Shown: piece after piece, positions 10,688-22,199 of the stretch | Position numbering within the stretch: position 1 is the stretch's first letter | How the letters are laid out: every line of letters begins with the position of its first letter | Origin: Psococerastis gibbosa | Lineage: Eukaryota > Arthropoda > Insecta > Psocodea > Psocidae | Length of the DNA stretch: 64,000 nucleotides | Reading direction: 5' to 3' | NCBI GenBank assembly: GCA_963971405.1 | Contig: OZ020490.1 | Coordinates: 17,509,464-17,573,463, forward strand | Position numbers and translations under genes: made by a program | Notes under the pieces: model-generated | Seen by the model: only the letters and a program-made list of their open reading frames with translations | What the model was told of the DNA's origin: nothing | Databases searched by the model: none

Positions 10688-11357
10688 GAATACAATATAA
10701 TACCAAGACCCGATTCCGGTGACAGCCGAGCTCAGGAAGTAACCAGACACAGCCTAATACATTTTAATACAGTTGAATTATCCCCAGATAAAAAAATTCA
10801 GCTACAAATACATGCAATTTGCTTTGACTTGACTAAACTTACCGTTGTACCTAGTATGTACATAAAGCTAAATTAAAGACCAGCTCTAAAAAGCATTAAA
10901 CATAATATAATGGGAAATGAACCAGATAATTAGCAGGAAATCATTTTGTATTTGGAAAATTTTATGGCCAATGTCGATTAAAATCAAGAGCAAAAATAAA
11001 ATATTTTTTTTTGTTTAAATTTAAAGTCTTCTAGTTTTACAAACCTTACAAGTTAGCACCATAACACGCTTGAATTATTTCAACAAATGGGATGGAACAT
11101 TTTTTCTGCAGTTCCCGTTTATAGCCTATGTTGAACAATAGAGCGTCATTTATATAGAGCAATATTACTATCACTATTGTCACCATTACTATCTTACCAG
11201 CCATTTAAAGTCATAAAACATTGTGTTTCTTCCTCTTCGAGTTCAGCAATTTACTTGCACATGCTTGTTTTGGAATAAGCATGCTTCATGGCATTTTGCT
11301 GGTCAAAACGGTTCCAATAAACAGAGCTCTTGAACTTGAGAACTTGATATGCCCTCG
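10688..11357. other. Intergenic region between convergent genes
   Basis: This is the 670 bp between the HSPBP1 stop and the stop of the - strand membrane-protein gene. It holds both 3' UTRs. AATAAA-like signals occur on the + strand (aaataaaata at about 10995). The ORFs at 11221-11487 and 11349-11678 on the + strand are mostly shadows of the - strand exon. Confidence 0.6.
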
Positions 11358-14300
11358 TTACAAAGCTACATCACAAATCTGTCTGATTTCCTCAGAATCA
11401 TCATCAATGGAAGACCTGCTATCGTTAGAATTAACTCTATGTCTGTACTTCTTCATCTGCTCAGGGTTAAAGAACTCGGGAGGATAAAAAATAACCTTTT
11501 TAGACTTATCATCAAACGCATACATCCCCCTATTAGAATAAATCTTCTTCAGCTGACTATCCAACTGTTTGGTACTCGGCGGCGCGTCTACTTCATCGAC
11601 CGTCGTCAAAGGACCTTCTATTACTTTCGGAGGATGCACCTGATATACATTGATTTCATCCGTATTCTTTCGCGTTAAAAACGGCGAAAATTTCCTTAAA
11701 ATCCGGAAATTTTTCTGCTCCTTTTTAATTCTTCTATCCAAACTCTGAGTAAAATTCTCTACGTTTTCAGGCTTTCTTTCTTTCTTACCTAAATAATTAT
11801 TATAATTGAGTGATATATTGGTATTTTTCTGGTTACTCTTAGCTACTTCCATATTATTGTACTCTTCGTCTCTAAAGTCGAGCAAAGATTGAGTCTTTGG
11901 TATTACAGGTTCCTCTTCCACTTTCTCGTCCTCGGCAGTTTCGGGCAGCTGCGGGGCTGATAGTTTGGCGCGCATATCAATTACGTTAGCATCGAAGCTT
12001 GACGCGTTGAACTCACTAAAGGTTTCCATCGGGGCGACAAAGAAGGGGTCGTAGAAAATATTGTCTGGCGCCAATTTGTTTGGGTTGGTTACGGGTATTA
12101 TCATGTCTTCCTTGTCTTCGTCTGGAATGTAGGCGTGGTTAAGGTAGTTATGGCGGGGTGGCGGTGGTAGCTTGATGCTACTAAAGCGATCCCGGTGAAA
12201 TGTTGGCACTGGACTCTGTAAAAGGCAAAGATAGATATGATATCTTTTCCACGCATGACTTTTATAACAAAGGCAGAATGCTTATTTCGGGGATGACTAT
12301 GCTTCGAAATAACATAGCAAGAATACGCCTCGGATAGTCGGTAAGTAAAACAGTAACAACAAATTACAATCCTAGAATCTTGAATTGAATGCGCAACATT
12401 GCTCAGTGGACGTTGGACATGGCCTTGTAATAAACTGCTTTTGCTTCCAACGCCTGCTTTCAGCATTTCTGCTTTAAGCAACCCTGTCAGTCTGGCGGGG
12501 GAGTGAGTCTGTTTATTAACTTGAGGCACCCTAAGGGCAGACTCTTTCACCTCGGGGAAAGGGGAGTTGACTAACAGGGTGGACCTCCTGATTATAGTGG
12601 GTTCCGAACCACTTGGGGAACATGGTAGTGTCACACGATTAAATCGGAGGTGACCAGGACTCGACACGCACGTAGACTGCCTGGTATAGTCTCAGCGCGT
12701 TATCATGTTCCCCTGCCAACACTGTGCACACTACCAAGTATTCCGCAGTCTGAAACATGCTCTGCTCTCATGGTTTCAATATGGTTGAATAGTCGGTAAG
12801 TATAACAGTAACAACAAATTACAATCCTAGAATCTTTAATTGAATGCGCATTGCTCAGTGGACGTTGGACATGGCCTTCTAAGAAACTGACTTCAGTGCT
12901 CGGTGAGATTGTTTCCGAAATTAGATTGACACAAAACCATTCATAAGGCGGAGATTCCACCAACGTCAATAGTCATTTTAAATGTTTTCGACGTGGTAGC
13001 AGACAGTTTTAGATTGTCTAAAAATGTCTGCTACCACGTCAAAAACATTTAATATCACTATTGACGTTGGTGGAATCCCCGCCTATGATGAAAGCCAGCC
13101 TTAAAACAGTAGTTCCCAAACAATGACGGTCTGCAGACCACTCGACCGGCAATGTGTCGCTTTACATCTATATATACTGTATATACTCGTATATTTTTTT
13201 AAAGAATTAAAAGACCTTCATGGATATTACTATATTTAGCTTACAGTATGACTTTAATGCACGACAACGTTAATGCGAAACTTGGATGTTTTTTTACAAT
13301 TAGTTTTATTCTCGGCCTAATGTTTTTGTTAATAGCAGCTTTTAAGTCACTGGGGGCATTCTGGCGGACCATTTGCCAGGGTCTCGCGGACCACCGGTGG
13401 GGAACCACAGCCTCAAGGCGGGGTTTCCACATACGTCAATGGTCAATGGTAAGTATGGTTTTGACGTGGTAGCAGACATTTTTAGTATGTCTTTAATGTC
13501 TTCTAAAATGTCAATATCACATTTACCATTGACCATTGACGTATGTGGAAACCCCGCCTAAACGAACCTAACACTAGACTTGTTAATAATAACATTTTTA
13601 ACATACCCCTCTTCTTCTATCATTGTAAAAAGAACAGTGGTCAATTGGTGACAGTGAAGTCTACATAATTGAGGAGCTTGGTTACAAACGTGGCCAACTC
13701 CATTTTTTTACAAAATGGGGTTTTGATCTGACCTTGCAGAAGATTTTAATGTCCACCTGCACGTTGTAAAATAAAGTGACAAAAGCAGCCAGATTGCGCA
13801 CAGAAGTGCTGAGAAGTCTAGGGTTAGCTATAAACTTAATGCAATTTTAAACAGAAAATCCATTCTCCTGAAAAATTCTACAACTTGGAGTTGGCCATGT
13901 TTGTAAACAGCCTCCTCATATATCGAATTGTTGACTCTGCATTTCTGCTAATTTATTGTATAATTTTGACCGCTCCAGGGTCGATATTTCTGCCAAATAC
14001 TGCTTTCATTTATTTGTTTTAATTTTTATCTGATCACTTGACAATGACGATTAGTCGAAACCGGTAGTGATATAATTTATATAATACTTGTATTAAGTTA
14101 ACTTTATTATGAAGGCAATGGTCCTATTAAGCCATATATATATTATAGTATTCTGTGTATTAAGCTTACCATTTTTAGAGCTTGCAGTCTGAGCATTAAA
14201 GTTTTTTCCTCTCTCCATGTTGAGTATAATGACTGTACACAAATCATTGCGGTAACCTACAACAAAGAAGATTTACAGCACATTAAGGCGGGGTTTACAC

Positions 14301-17300
14301 CGACGTCTATAGTGATAATAATGGTGATATTGACGTGGTAGCAGACATTAAAGACAGTCTAAAAATGTCTGCTACCACGTCAATATCATCATTACTATCA
14401 CTATTGACGTCGGTGTAAACCCCAACTAAAGAGACAATCGGAGGGGGAAATGTCATAGAAATATATTAACTGGAATGGCAAGAGCTATAATATCCCTTAC
14501 GGGGCCCCCTGTACCCATACGCCAGTTATCAGAGATAAGTACCAATGTAAAAAATATCGAAGTCTTAAACATGGAAGCATAGCAGAACGGATACCTGGAC
14601 CCGGTCAAAACTCTGTACTTAGCTTGTGCAGGCCCTTTACCCAGCGAAATTGCGTACTTATGTTGTGCAGACCCACTAGCCGCCATATTGATAACGGTCT
14701 ACAACCTTGCGATGGGAAATGTCTTATAAGTGTAAACATCAACTATCTCATGAAATATCAATCGTAGAGCTGTCACAAATATCAGGACACAGAAGACATT
14801 TTTCTGAGCAGTCTGATATCATAGAAATATATTAACTGGAGCGGCGGGAGCCATACGAGGAACCCGTTAACCATAAGCGAACTATCAGAGATAAGCACCA
14901 GCGCAAAAAATATCGAAGTCTTACACATTGCAGCATAGCAGAACGGATACCTGGACCCGGTCAACAACTCTGTACTTAGCTTTTGCAGGTTATTTTCCCG
15001 CCAAATTGCGTACTTATCTTGTGCAGGCTACACTAGCAGCCATATTGATAACGGTCTCCAGCCATGGGATGAGGCTACCCGATCGAATAAACTCGCGTTC
15101 CACTTATGCAAGTTTTCGAATAAACAAACAATTTTCAACCCTGTGATCCCTCAAGCCGGAGTCTGAGAGGATGGCACATCATATGATGTGTATTGGTGTG
15201 CGGTAGTCCCGAGGGAGGAGTTCAATAACTGTGGCCAATTGGTGTTAGCAAAGGCCACTAGTCATGTATCCAAATGTAGAGGAGCATTTCTGCTAATATA
15301 ACGGCTATTTTTGACGGCTCTACGATCCCTGTGAATATCTACTTTGTGCAAGGGAAGTCTAGTGAGGGTACTCCGATTTGCGATCACTTGATTTACATCA
15401 CCTTGTACGAGAATATTACAGAACAAAGAGTGCTCACTACACTTGCAGCTGTGTCCGTGCTTACTTTTTATTTATATTTATAATAACTTACATTGACTAG
15501 AAGACGGCAAGCCCAACAGGTAACCTCAATTAACCCGTACAGTGAACTGATTCTCTGCAAAATAAAAGGTTCTCACTCATGTCAAAGTCTACTAGTAAAT
15601 ACTACGTAGCCTACTTGTTTGCTAACAATTATGATTGCCTAAAATTCCTCTAATACCGGTTTACAATTTTAAGGATGTCCTTTATGGCCGCTAGGACAAC
15701 ATAAGGCAGCGCGATTTTAATGTAACGGAATCAATCAATCATTGGTTTTAAAATATTATTAAATCTCTGCCTAAAGGTGTGTTCGACGTAGGCACCTGGT
15801 AAGCTGAAGCCACAGTGCTTATGGGGTGCTACATTTCTTCATGCCTTAGAGGCCATTGACAGATAACGGTATATGATAACGGATAAATAAAAATAATAAT
15901 GTCCAGAAGGACATTTTATGAACCTAGGCCCATTGGTCCCTTGTCCAATGCCAACGACCCCATAGATTTCGGCATTATTTATATAGTTTCCGTATAAACT
16001 TTTGGCCATTGGCAAACTGGTAGAAGTATTCAATGGTAGCCTACACCGGCTACAAGCGATAATGAATGAATAATGATAAAGCTGAGACATGCATACCATT
16101 GACGCAATGTAAGTATGTAACATACGAAAGCATGACTTAAAGAAATACGGAGATACGAGGCACGGGGGGGGGGGGGGGCGGCACTTCAAGTGGAGCCTTA
16201 CTTACCCAGTGGTTAATAGACATGTAAAGTACCAGACCTGCTTCTGGCCCCAAAAATATGCCCATTAAAAACATCCATACTAAGAGAAAGGTGTTCTTTT
16301 TCTAAAAAAAAAAAATATTGACATTAGAAAACAAGTTTGCGCATGTCTTGCTAACCTGTCCGGTTTACGTTGGCTCGCTTCCGTAGATACTGCAACTCCT
16401 ACACTTGGTAATGACGAGAAGGACATACCTCTGAGCTTAAATAACACTGGGGAGGGACACACAAGGAGAACACTGAGGAGAACCGGGTTGATAACAACCT
16501 AAGCGTGGAAGCCCAGCAAACCAATCATGGCGATTTGGGGTTATTATAATACCGGGGTTCATTCAATTGTTTTTAACAAATGAGTACAAAATGCGCCGGA
16601 AATTCAAATTAATAAATTAATATTTTTGGCGAATTTTCAATTTGTTCTAAAATTTATATTATATTTCCAATTATTCTAATTATATTTGAATTTGAATTTC
16701 CCGCACATATTTTAACACAGTCACGTGACACCTTACTACTGCGGTATAAAAATAACCGGTATTATAATAATCCCAAAGCGCCATGATCAGGCTGCTGAAG
16801 GGTAAATGGCCTTTTATTGAATCAATTTAGAAAAATACAAAGAACAATAGCAGCAACAGAGCAACGACAGAGATTGAGTTACGTACGAATTAGGACTCAG
16901 TTGCTACCCTGAAGGGGGTACAAACAAAGCAGATAACGAAGTAGAGTAACTTGCTGGCAATAATTATTTGCAATATACTATACATGCTAATGCAATAAGT
17001 TGCAGTTGCACTCTCTCGTACTTACCACTGAAAGCCCATGTAGAAGAAGGGCAGAAAAAAGAAATAGCGCAAAGTAACCAAGTGTCAAAAGATAGGCAGG
17101 AACTGGTAACGTATCTGTAAAATAAAATTGAAAATCGGTCATCGGCCATCGGTCGTGCGGTTGTTATAATTAATTTTATGAAGGGCCCCATCAAACAAAG
17201 CTATTCAAAAAGGTTAAAAAAAGGTATTCGAAAATTCAAAAACTGCTCATAAGGTATAATAAGCATAGGGCAGTGCCTGGGGCATAAGAAATACAAATAA

Positions 17301-18795
17301 TACAATGTAATGATGTTCATGCACGAAAAATATCAATTCAGAACATTTAAAAAACTGTTTAAATGTGTCATTGTAGCAAATGTTAAGTTGGAAATCCACA
17401 GAGTACACCCCAAAAAATTTCTGACCATGACGCGAGGCGCTTATTCCACCTACGTCAATAGTCAATAGTAAATGTGGTATTGACGTGGCAGCAGACATTA
17501 AAGACAGTCTAAAAATGTCTGCTACCACGGCAATACCACCATTACTATCAATATTGATGTCGGTGAAATAACCGCCTTTCGAGTGCACAATATCATTTTC
17601 CTTTCATAGATGAAAAATATGACACATACATCTAGTTTTAATTTATTGACGTAGGTGGAATAAGCGCCTAAAGCCAACCGCACACCTGTGCATGGCTTCC
17701 CCCGTGGTTTGCCCACAACAAGCGTTAGCGTCCAAAATTTTTGAAAGTGCGTCCAGAAATTTTTGACTGTTTTTTTGCACCAACCCTAGGGTGGCCAGAT
17801 TTCCAAATCGAAAAAAAGAGTATATATGCAAGATCTACATACGTAAGAGCCAAGCGGGGAGGGGGGGGGGGGGAGGAGGTTGTGTGTCACACTCTCCTCT
17901 TTAAATCACTGATTGATGGGGTATTGTAGGCTACACCTATTTCTTTATTTCTTCACCAAAAAATCCAAGGATAACAAGATTAATTATTCGCATACATGAC
18001 CCGCCCCACAAAATTTTACAAATATAAGCAATACCTGCTTGAATAATAAAACTGTAATTGCATTCTACCTTGTGTATTTTTATCCGACCTAAGTTACTTG
18101 TATTTAACTGAAGAGAGCACTTCCTCTTCTTCTTCCCCAGCGTCAAAATTACAAAATTCCGTAAAAGAGTAGGATCTAATTTAAAAAAGAGTATATTTGC
18201 ATCAAAAGCAGAAAAAGAAAGAGTATGTCGAATTTGGAACACAAAAGAGTATAAATACTCTTGGTAAGAGTATATCTGGCCACCCTAACCAACCCGTTTG
18301 TTCTCATAACAAATCGTTTGTAAATCGCTTGATTCGAATCGTTCGTGTGTAACGGGCAGTTAATTTTCTCGCAGTTTTTTTTTAAGGTTAATCAAATACA
18401 AACAATTTAATGAGTGCATCCGATTGACTTCTTCAGTCACCTCTGTAGGTTAGTACCCGTGTTGAGTTACGACACACCTCCGATCACATGATGTGTAATT
18501 AGGAAAACAGCTAGTTCTTCATATTGCGTTATTTTGTCCGACTATTTGAGTTTCTGCCAATTTAATATAACGTTGAAAAAGAAGCCTGCAGATATGCGAG
18601 GGTTTTGTCAAGTTCACTACTCATATTCAGAGCAGCAGTCTCCAAGGTACAAATCGCCATGGTGGTCGCCAATCTTAGAAGAGGCATTAAAAGAAGAAGA
18701 CTACTCATTACCCTATAAAGCAATGAATGGGTTAACGTACCTGGTGCCTCAAGTATCCACCAGAGTTCTATAGCGAAGCAGATCACATAGGCCAC
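11358..18795 (-). CDS. Multi-pass membrane protein of unknown function, four 3' exons (5' end missing)
   Basis: Exons in transcription order: 18795-18741, 17114-17026, 16301-16206, 12215-11358. All have GT-AG borders and phases join exactly (55 nt; 89 nt; 96 nt; 858 nt with TAA stop). The first three each give one hydrophobic segment: VAYVICFAIELWWILEAP; then after a DTLPVP turn AYLLTLGYFALFLFSALLL; then FLLVWMFLMGIFLGPEAGLV ending MSINHW. The last exon encodes a 285-residue hydrophilic, probably cytoplasmic tail that starts SPVPTFHRDR, is proline-rich near KLPPPPRH, has basic and acidic blocks, and ends RQICDVAL. The layout (few TMs in tiny exons plus a long tail) recalls small arthropod four-TM proteins of unknown function such as Pfam DUF4728, but I cannot confirm this. 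At least one upstream exon, ending in phase 0, must lie beyond 18795. Introns are packed with MITEs and SINEs. Confidence 0.8.
12330..12437. repeat. Direct repeat (about 100 bp), left copy, flanking a SINE
   Basis: gtcggtaagtaaaacagtaa through gtggacgttggacatggcct recurs at 12789-12891 in the same orientation with a few differences (one 'aac' indel, a t/a change). The two copies bracket a 5S-headed SINE. The length is far above a normal 7-20 bp SINE target duplication. Confidence 0.75.
12438..12787 (-). repeat. 5S-rRNA-headed SINE, copy 2 (- strand)
   Basis: On the - strand it runs from ...gagagcagagcatgtttcag to the 3' tail ...gctgaaagcaggcgttggaa. It includes the conserved ggttcggaacccactataat and gtcagtcaactcc blocks. 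The 5S-like head is degraded in this copy. It sits in the last intron of the membrane-protein gene, between two 100-bp direct repeats. Confidence 0.75.
12789..12891. repeat. Direct repeat (about 100 bp), right copy
   Basis: Partner of 12330-12437. It reads tagtcggtaagtataacagt through acatggccttctaagaaact. See that entry. Confidence 0.75.
12947..13083. mobile_element. Short Harbinger-like palindromic MITE (137 bp)
   Basis: A near-perfect hairpin: ggcggagattccaccaacgt pairs with acgttggtggaatccccgcc, with the inner arm gtggtagcagaca / tgtctgctaccac. Flanks are TAA and TAT. Confidence 0.8.
13106..13416. mobile_element. Probable hAT-like MITE next to a Harbinger-like MITE
   Basis: Termini cagtagttcccaaac and gtggggaaccacag are inverted (CAGTNGTTCCC type, typical of hAT). 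The flanks ccttaaaa and cctcaa/ac are only partly alike, because the MITE at 13417 is inserted inside what would be the right-hand target duplication. Confidence 0.5.
13417..13558. mobile_element. Short Harbinger-like palindromic MITE (142 bp)
   Basis: ggcggggtttccacatacgt pairs with acgtatgtggaaaccccgcc. Inner arms gtcaatggtcaatggtaa and ttaccattgaccattgac pair perfectly. The right flank is TAA and the left CAA. Confidence 0.8.
14287..14426. mobile_element. Short Harbinger-like palindromic MITE (140 bp)
   Basis: ggcggggtttacaccgacgt pairs with acgtcggtgtaaaccccaac. The inner arms gacgtggtagcagacatt and atgtctgctaccacgtca pair. Identical TAA trinucleotides flank both ends, as expected for a PIF/Harbinger target duplication. 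Confidence 0.8.
14450..15068. repeat. Direct duplication of a ~255 bp unit (period about 366 bp)
   Basis: Unit 14450-14715 and unit 14818-15068 share catagaaatatattaactgg, aaaaaatatcgaagtcttac, gcagaacggatacctggacc, aactctgtacttagct and ccatattgataacggtct. Differences are spread along the unit, so it is an old local duplication. No function is seen. Confidence 0.8.
15890..16135. repeat. Interspersed repeat also present at 35815-36182
   Basis: ccttgtccaatgccaacgac and ttttggccattggcaaactgg match the reverse complement of 36060-36180. The rest of 15140-15890 also holds a block (gaggagttcaataactgtgg, aatgtagaggagcatttc) that recurs at 23860-23960. No coding potential is seen. Confidence 0.5.
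16525..16795. mobile_element. TIR element, 'GGCGATTTGGGATTA' family
   Basis: Left end catggcgatttggggttatt and ataccggggttcattcaatt. The right end carries ggtattataataatcccaaa and gcgccatgatcaggctgctg. The core has gcgccggaaattcaaattaa and cccgcacatattttaacaca, so the arms are long and imperfect. The best relative is 37796-38180; truncated or rearranged copies are at 24680-24985, 45250-45405, 49505-49660 and 51740-51832. Confidence 0.7.
17436..17668. mobile_element. Harbinger-like MITE with three end sequences (nested or duplicated)
   Basis: A short palindromic MITE (17436-17576) starts ggcgcttattccacctacgt. About 70 bp later a second right end, acgtaggtggaataagcgcc, finishes at 17668 and is the exact complement of the left end. 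The right end at 17576 (cggtgaaataaccgcc) matches the left end less well. The outer 17436-17668 pair is therefore the real element and the inner end a capture or rearrangement. Confidence 0.65.
18395..18500 (-). repeat. SINE, family 3, copy
   Basis: aatttaatgagtgcatccga, cttcttcagtcacctctgta and gttgagttacgacacacctc are shared with 20640-20715, 23636-23795 and (+ strand) 58395-58560. Full copies have a tRNA-like head (catggtggtagcgtgcttg) and end in ttaaattgtatgcgatta plus A/T. Confidence 0.65.
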
Positions 18796-19098
18796 CTGGA
18801 AATAATAAACAAGTTGACATTTGCATAAAACTAAGGCGAACGCCTCCGTGCCAATGCGCCTCGTCTCAGAATAGACTGCTAATCAAACATAAAGCGTTAC
18901 TCTATTGTCTGCCTGTCTACCTATGTATGCATTTGGAACCCACGGGCGGGGGCGGGGGTGTTATTGACTCCCTGCGATTGGAAAAATACAACATTGTCCT
19001 GACGAGAAAATCCTAACAACTTAAAATGTACCTATATATAATCTTACCCCCCCCCCTGAAAAATCTAGAAATGACGCCTCTTATTATGTAGGTGCGTA

Positions 19099-19290
19099 AA
19101 TCCAACCTAGCGGAGTTAAGACTATAAAGCTCTCTCGCACAGTCTTACACTTAAACTCAAGTTCAAAGGCCCCGGAATCGCCTGCACTACATGCCCTCCG
19201 AAGCATGAAAAATGTAGCGAGCGTAGGACTTGAACCAACAACCCTTTCAGGTGAAAATTGAGTCCGTTCCACCACTCTACACGTCCTGAC
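19099..19290 (-). repeat. tRNA-derived SINE, family 1, copy
   Basis: ccaacctagcggagttaaga at the 3' end, cttgaaccaacaacccttt (B-box complement), and ccaccactctacacgtcctg (A-box complement). Same family as 3786-3946. It is in the upstream flank or a 5' intron of the membrane-protein gene. A 63-codon - strand ORF over it is not a gene. Confidence 0.7.
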
Positions 19291-20629
19291 AAATCTTAAT
19301 CATCTTCATGTATCTTATTCAATAAGAGACTAACGGAAACCCCCAGACAACAACGGTAGCCGAGAAGGGCAGAGCGCCTATTTATCAATCAATAAAAAAC
19401 AGTACGGTAATAGTTTTTTTTTTAACAAAATCAAATTTCGCTGGGCACATTGATTCTTGAGCTATCATTGAGGACTTAGTAAATAGAAGAATTGCTTTTC
19501 TGCATTTTGATACATTGTATTTTACTTTCGCTAACCAGAGTTATGGAACACCTTCCACCGGACGGTGATTTTTGTACAAATCAATAATTCTAATTCTAAT
19601 TGCTAATTCTTCTGTTTACTAAAGCCCAGTCTCATCAACGCCAGAAAAGTTTTCGTAAGGAATACTGGACGGCACCGCAATGCATTGGAGCACGGGGTGC
19701 CGTTCCCAACCTTAGCTATGGACCTATGGCCTCCGTAAAGAATTCCACCTTGTTCCAATGCATGCGCAATTTGACTTTGTGTACACCTATAAGGTTTTCC
19801 TCTACCAATGTCTCTTTTTCGAAGCCAGACTTATTATTATTGTCATCCTTCGCTTTAATTCATATTGTAGTCTGTGGCAGTGGCGAATCAAACCGAACTG
19901 CCCCTTATATCCCAACCGTCAAGTAACAGTATTATTGCGCCAAAACGCATGGCCTAAAAAATTATTGATAATTGCTATTAAGTTATAAGTTAGTAAGTCG
20001 AGTGTGTCGGAAAAAAGGTTAGCAAATGTCCCGCTACAGAAGTGCTGTGTATATAGTAGGTAATCTACCAGGAAGTCAAGTTACATTGGACAAAGTTAGG
20101 ATTTATACATAAAGGTACCAGGACATGTTTGGTAACGCGACTGAGTAACACTTCCGGCTTTTATACTGCGGTTGTTGACACTGCTCAAGAGCGAACGCTG
20201 TCTCAGTGGCGTATGTATGCCCTCAAAGTGGGAAGATGTAAGAGGAAATCTAATATTAGGTATGTATATGTTCGGGTCAGCAGTGAACGAAGTTGTCTCG
20301 GGCGCCTATACCCGCGGCAAGAAGTTGATAGCCATAGGCGATCTGGTCATGCCCCCCCCCCCCGGCCCCTCCCCAAATAACATACAGGTATCCTTACTGC
20401 AGCCCTATGAGTAATGCTATTTTATTTCGCCAAGAACAAAAGAAGACTTGAGGGATGTAGAAATTTTTGGTAACAGACGAATTTGGTGTCAAACCAAAAT
20501 GTTTCAGTAAGAGGGTTCCTCAACCACCAGACTAGTCAAATTACACAATTACCATGTCGACCGAACCGCAACAGTTCCAAAACGGTTTGGCGCAGAAAAA
20601 GCACAATTGTGAAGAGAAGAGTTTTTTTT
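19291..20629. other. Non-coding stretch, no recognisable feature
   Basis: Short ORFs at 19600-19988 and 20129-20414 (60-108 codons) overlap in several frames and look like chance. Homopolymer C runs occur at about 20352. An undetected 5' exon of the membrane-protein gene could lie here or further upstream. Confidence 0.4.
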
Positions 20630-20720
20630 TTTTTTAACGATAAATCGCATACAAACAATTTAATGAATGTATCCGATTGACCTTTTCAGCTTTTCAGTGG
20701 CCTCTGTAGGTTGTGAAAAG
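20630..20720 (-). repeat. SINE, family 3, truncated copy
   Basis: acaatttaatgaatgtatcc and gattgaccttttcag, then ggcctctgtaggttgtg. It matches the 3' half of the family 3 SINE at 23636-23795. Confidence 0.6.
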
Positions 20721-20954
20721 GACCGAAATACGCAGCAAAATTAATTAGGTATTGATTGTTAAGGGTGTAGTTCATTTTTTTTACATACCTATCACGACAA
20801 CACAATAAAATTTCCGGTGTGAATAAGATTAAGAACCTTTGCAGAAAAAAAGTCTAGAAGGGGAGGGCAACCCGAAAATGAATTACACGATTACAGTTTT
20901 TAATCAATAAAAGCGAGGGGGTGTTTTATAAAATAGGTACAATTAAGGCCTACT

Positions 20955-21835
20955 CATCTTCTTCTGGCTTAACAGCCCTTGATGAACTTTGGCCTGCTCG
21001 AGAACACTCCTCCAGTCATCTCGGTTTAGTGCAACGCTCGCCAGTGGCGTAGCCAGATTTTTTTTTGGGGGGGGGGGGTCCAGTTTTCATGCAACATGAA
21101 TACATATACAATACATATGTTTTAAAGAATTACGATAGGTTTTCGAATGGGGTGGTGTTTCATTTGGCGCTCCCCCCCCCCCCCCCGTATTTTCGTAATA
21201 TAGCAGACAAATAGGAAAGCCGTCCTCATGGACGTACGCATCTTTAAATTGGGGCATGATTTTAATTTCCCCACCCGAAGGGTCGGGGGGCTGAAAGGGG
21301 CCCGGGGGCCTCCCCCGGGGAAGGTTTTTGAAATAAAATAGGCCTGAAATTGTGGAGTTTTACATATTTTGATGTATATACGTCTTGTAACCTATGCAAA
21401 TAACGTTTCGGTTTTACGGCCAAAGATTAGGAGACCTAATGCAAGAAAGGGGGCCCCGGGGGTCTCCCCCGGGGGAGACATTTTGAAAAATAATGGGCCA
21501 AATATAGTGGAATTTACGCACTTTGAAAGCAGTTATGCTCATATTTTACATATGAAGAACATTACAGCTAACAAGGGGGGCCAGGGGGTCTCCACCGGGG
21601 AAGGTTTTTGCAAAAAAATTTGATTTTGCAGACGATAACAATATTAACAAAACTGGAAACAGGGGGACCGGGGTCTCCCCAGAGATTTTTTTTTGAATAA
21701 ATATCTGAAAATTTTTCTGTTTTGCTAAATTTGGGGGGGTCCGGACCCCGCTGACCCCCCCTCTCCCCCTTGGCTACGCCACTGAGTCGCTCCCCCATCT
21801 ACGGACTCCCAACTCATCCTTTCTGCGTTTTTGAG
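20955..21835 (-). mobile_element. LINE C-terminal relic split by a hAT-like element
   Basis: 20955-21050 and 21786-21835 together match the uninterrupted LINE relic at 57120-57215 (ctcgagaacactcctccagt, then cccatctacggactcccaac). On the - strand that relic encodes GRPRKRWKDEFEIDLRELGV and a following WR motif. The fragment here is interrupted at aacgctc. Confidence 0.7.
21051..21785. mobile_element. hAT-like non-autonomous element with G/C homopolymers (about 735 bp)
   Basis: Termini ccagtggcgtagccag and ttggctacgccactga are inverted. The interior repeats ccgggggtctcccccgggg-type blocks at 21296, 21456, 21580 and 21666, each followed by a TTTTTGA/AAAA tract, with runs of 9-14 G or C. The flanks aacgctcg and gtcgctcc are alike at 6 of 8, and the paralogous empty site at about 57182 reads aacgctcc. 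No transposase is present. Confidence 0.7.
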
Positions 21836-22199
21836 GAAATTAAGGCTTTCTGTCGCAAGTTTTTCCAACCTATAGGACATCACGCCTTAAATTGGGAACA
21901 AATCGACAAATCGTATACGCCTGCGAACTGTTTTTCAACAGAAACTTTTAGATTGCAATTAGGCGCGCATAAGTAAGCCAAGGTCGGATAGGGGAGTATT
22001 GTCCTCATCTATTGATAATGCAGGTAGGACTATAGGCGTGAAGAGGGTCATGGGCCTACATTACAACACTCACAAAAGCTCCATAAGCAAAGTAATAGAA
22101 AGTTCTACCATTGCATTGTTCAAATTATCTATACCAGCGTAAAGCCATCTTATGCATTAGGGTTACTCACATACTTGTAGGGATTACAATTTTGTATAG

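Noticed and set aside
12101..12667. 188-codon - strand ORF
   Set aside because: It runs through a 5S-headed SINE and across the splice acceptor of the membrane-protein last exon. It is a chance read-through.
16964..17194. 76-codon - strand ORF as a stand-alone gene
   Set aside because: Its frame differs from that of the real exon 17114-17026, which joins in phase to its neighbours.
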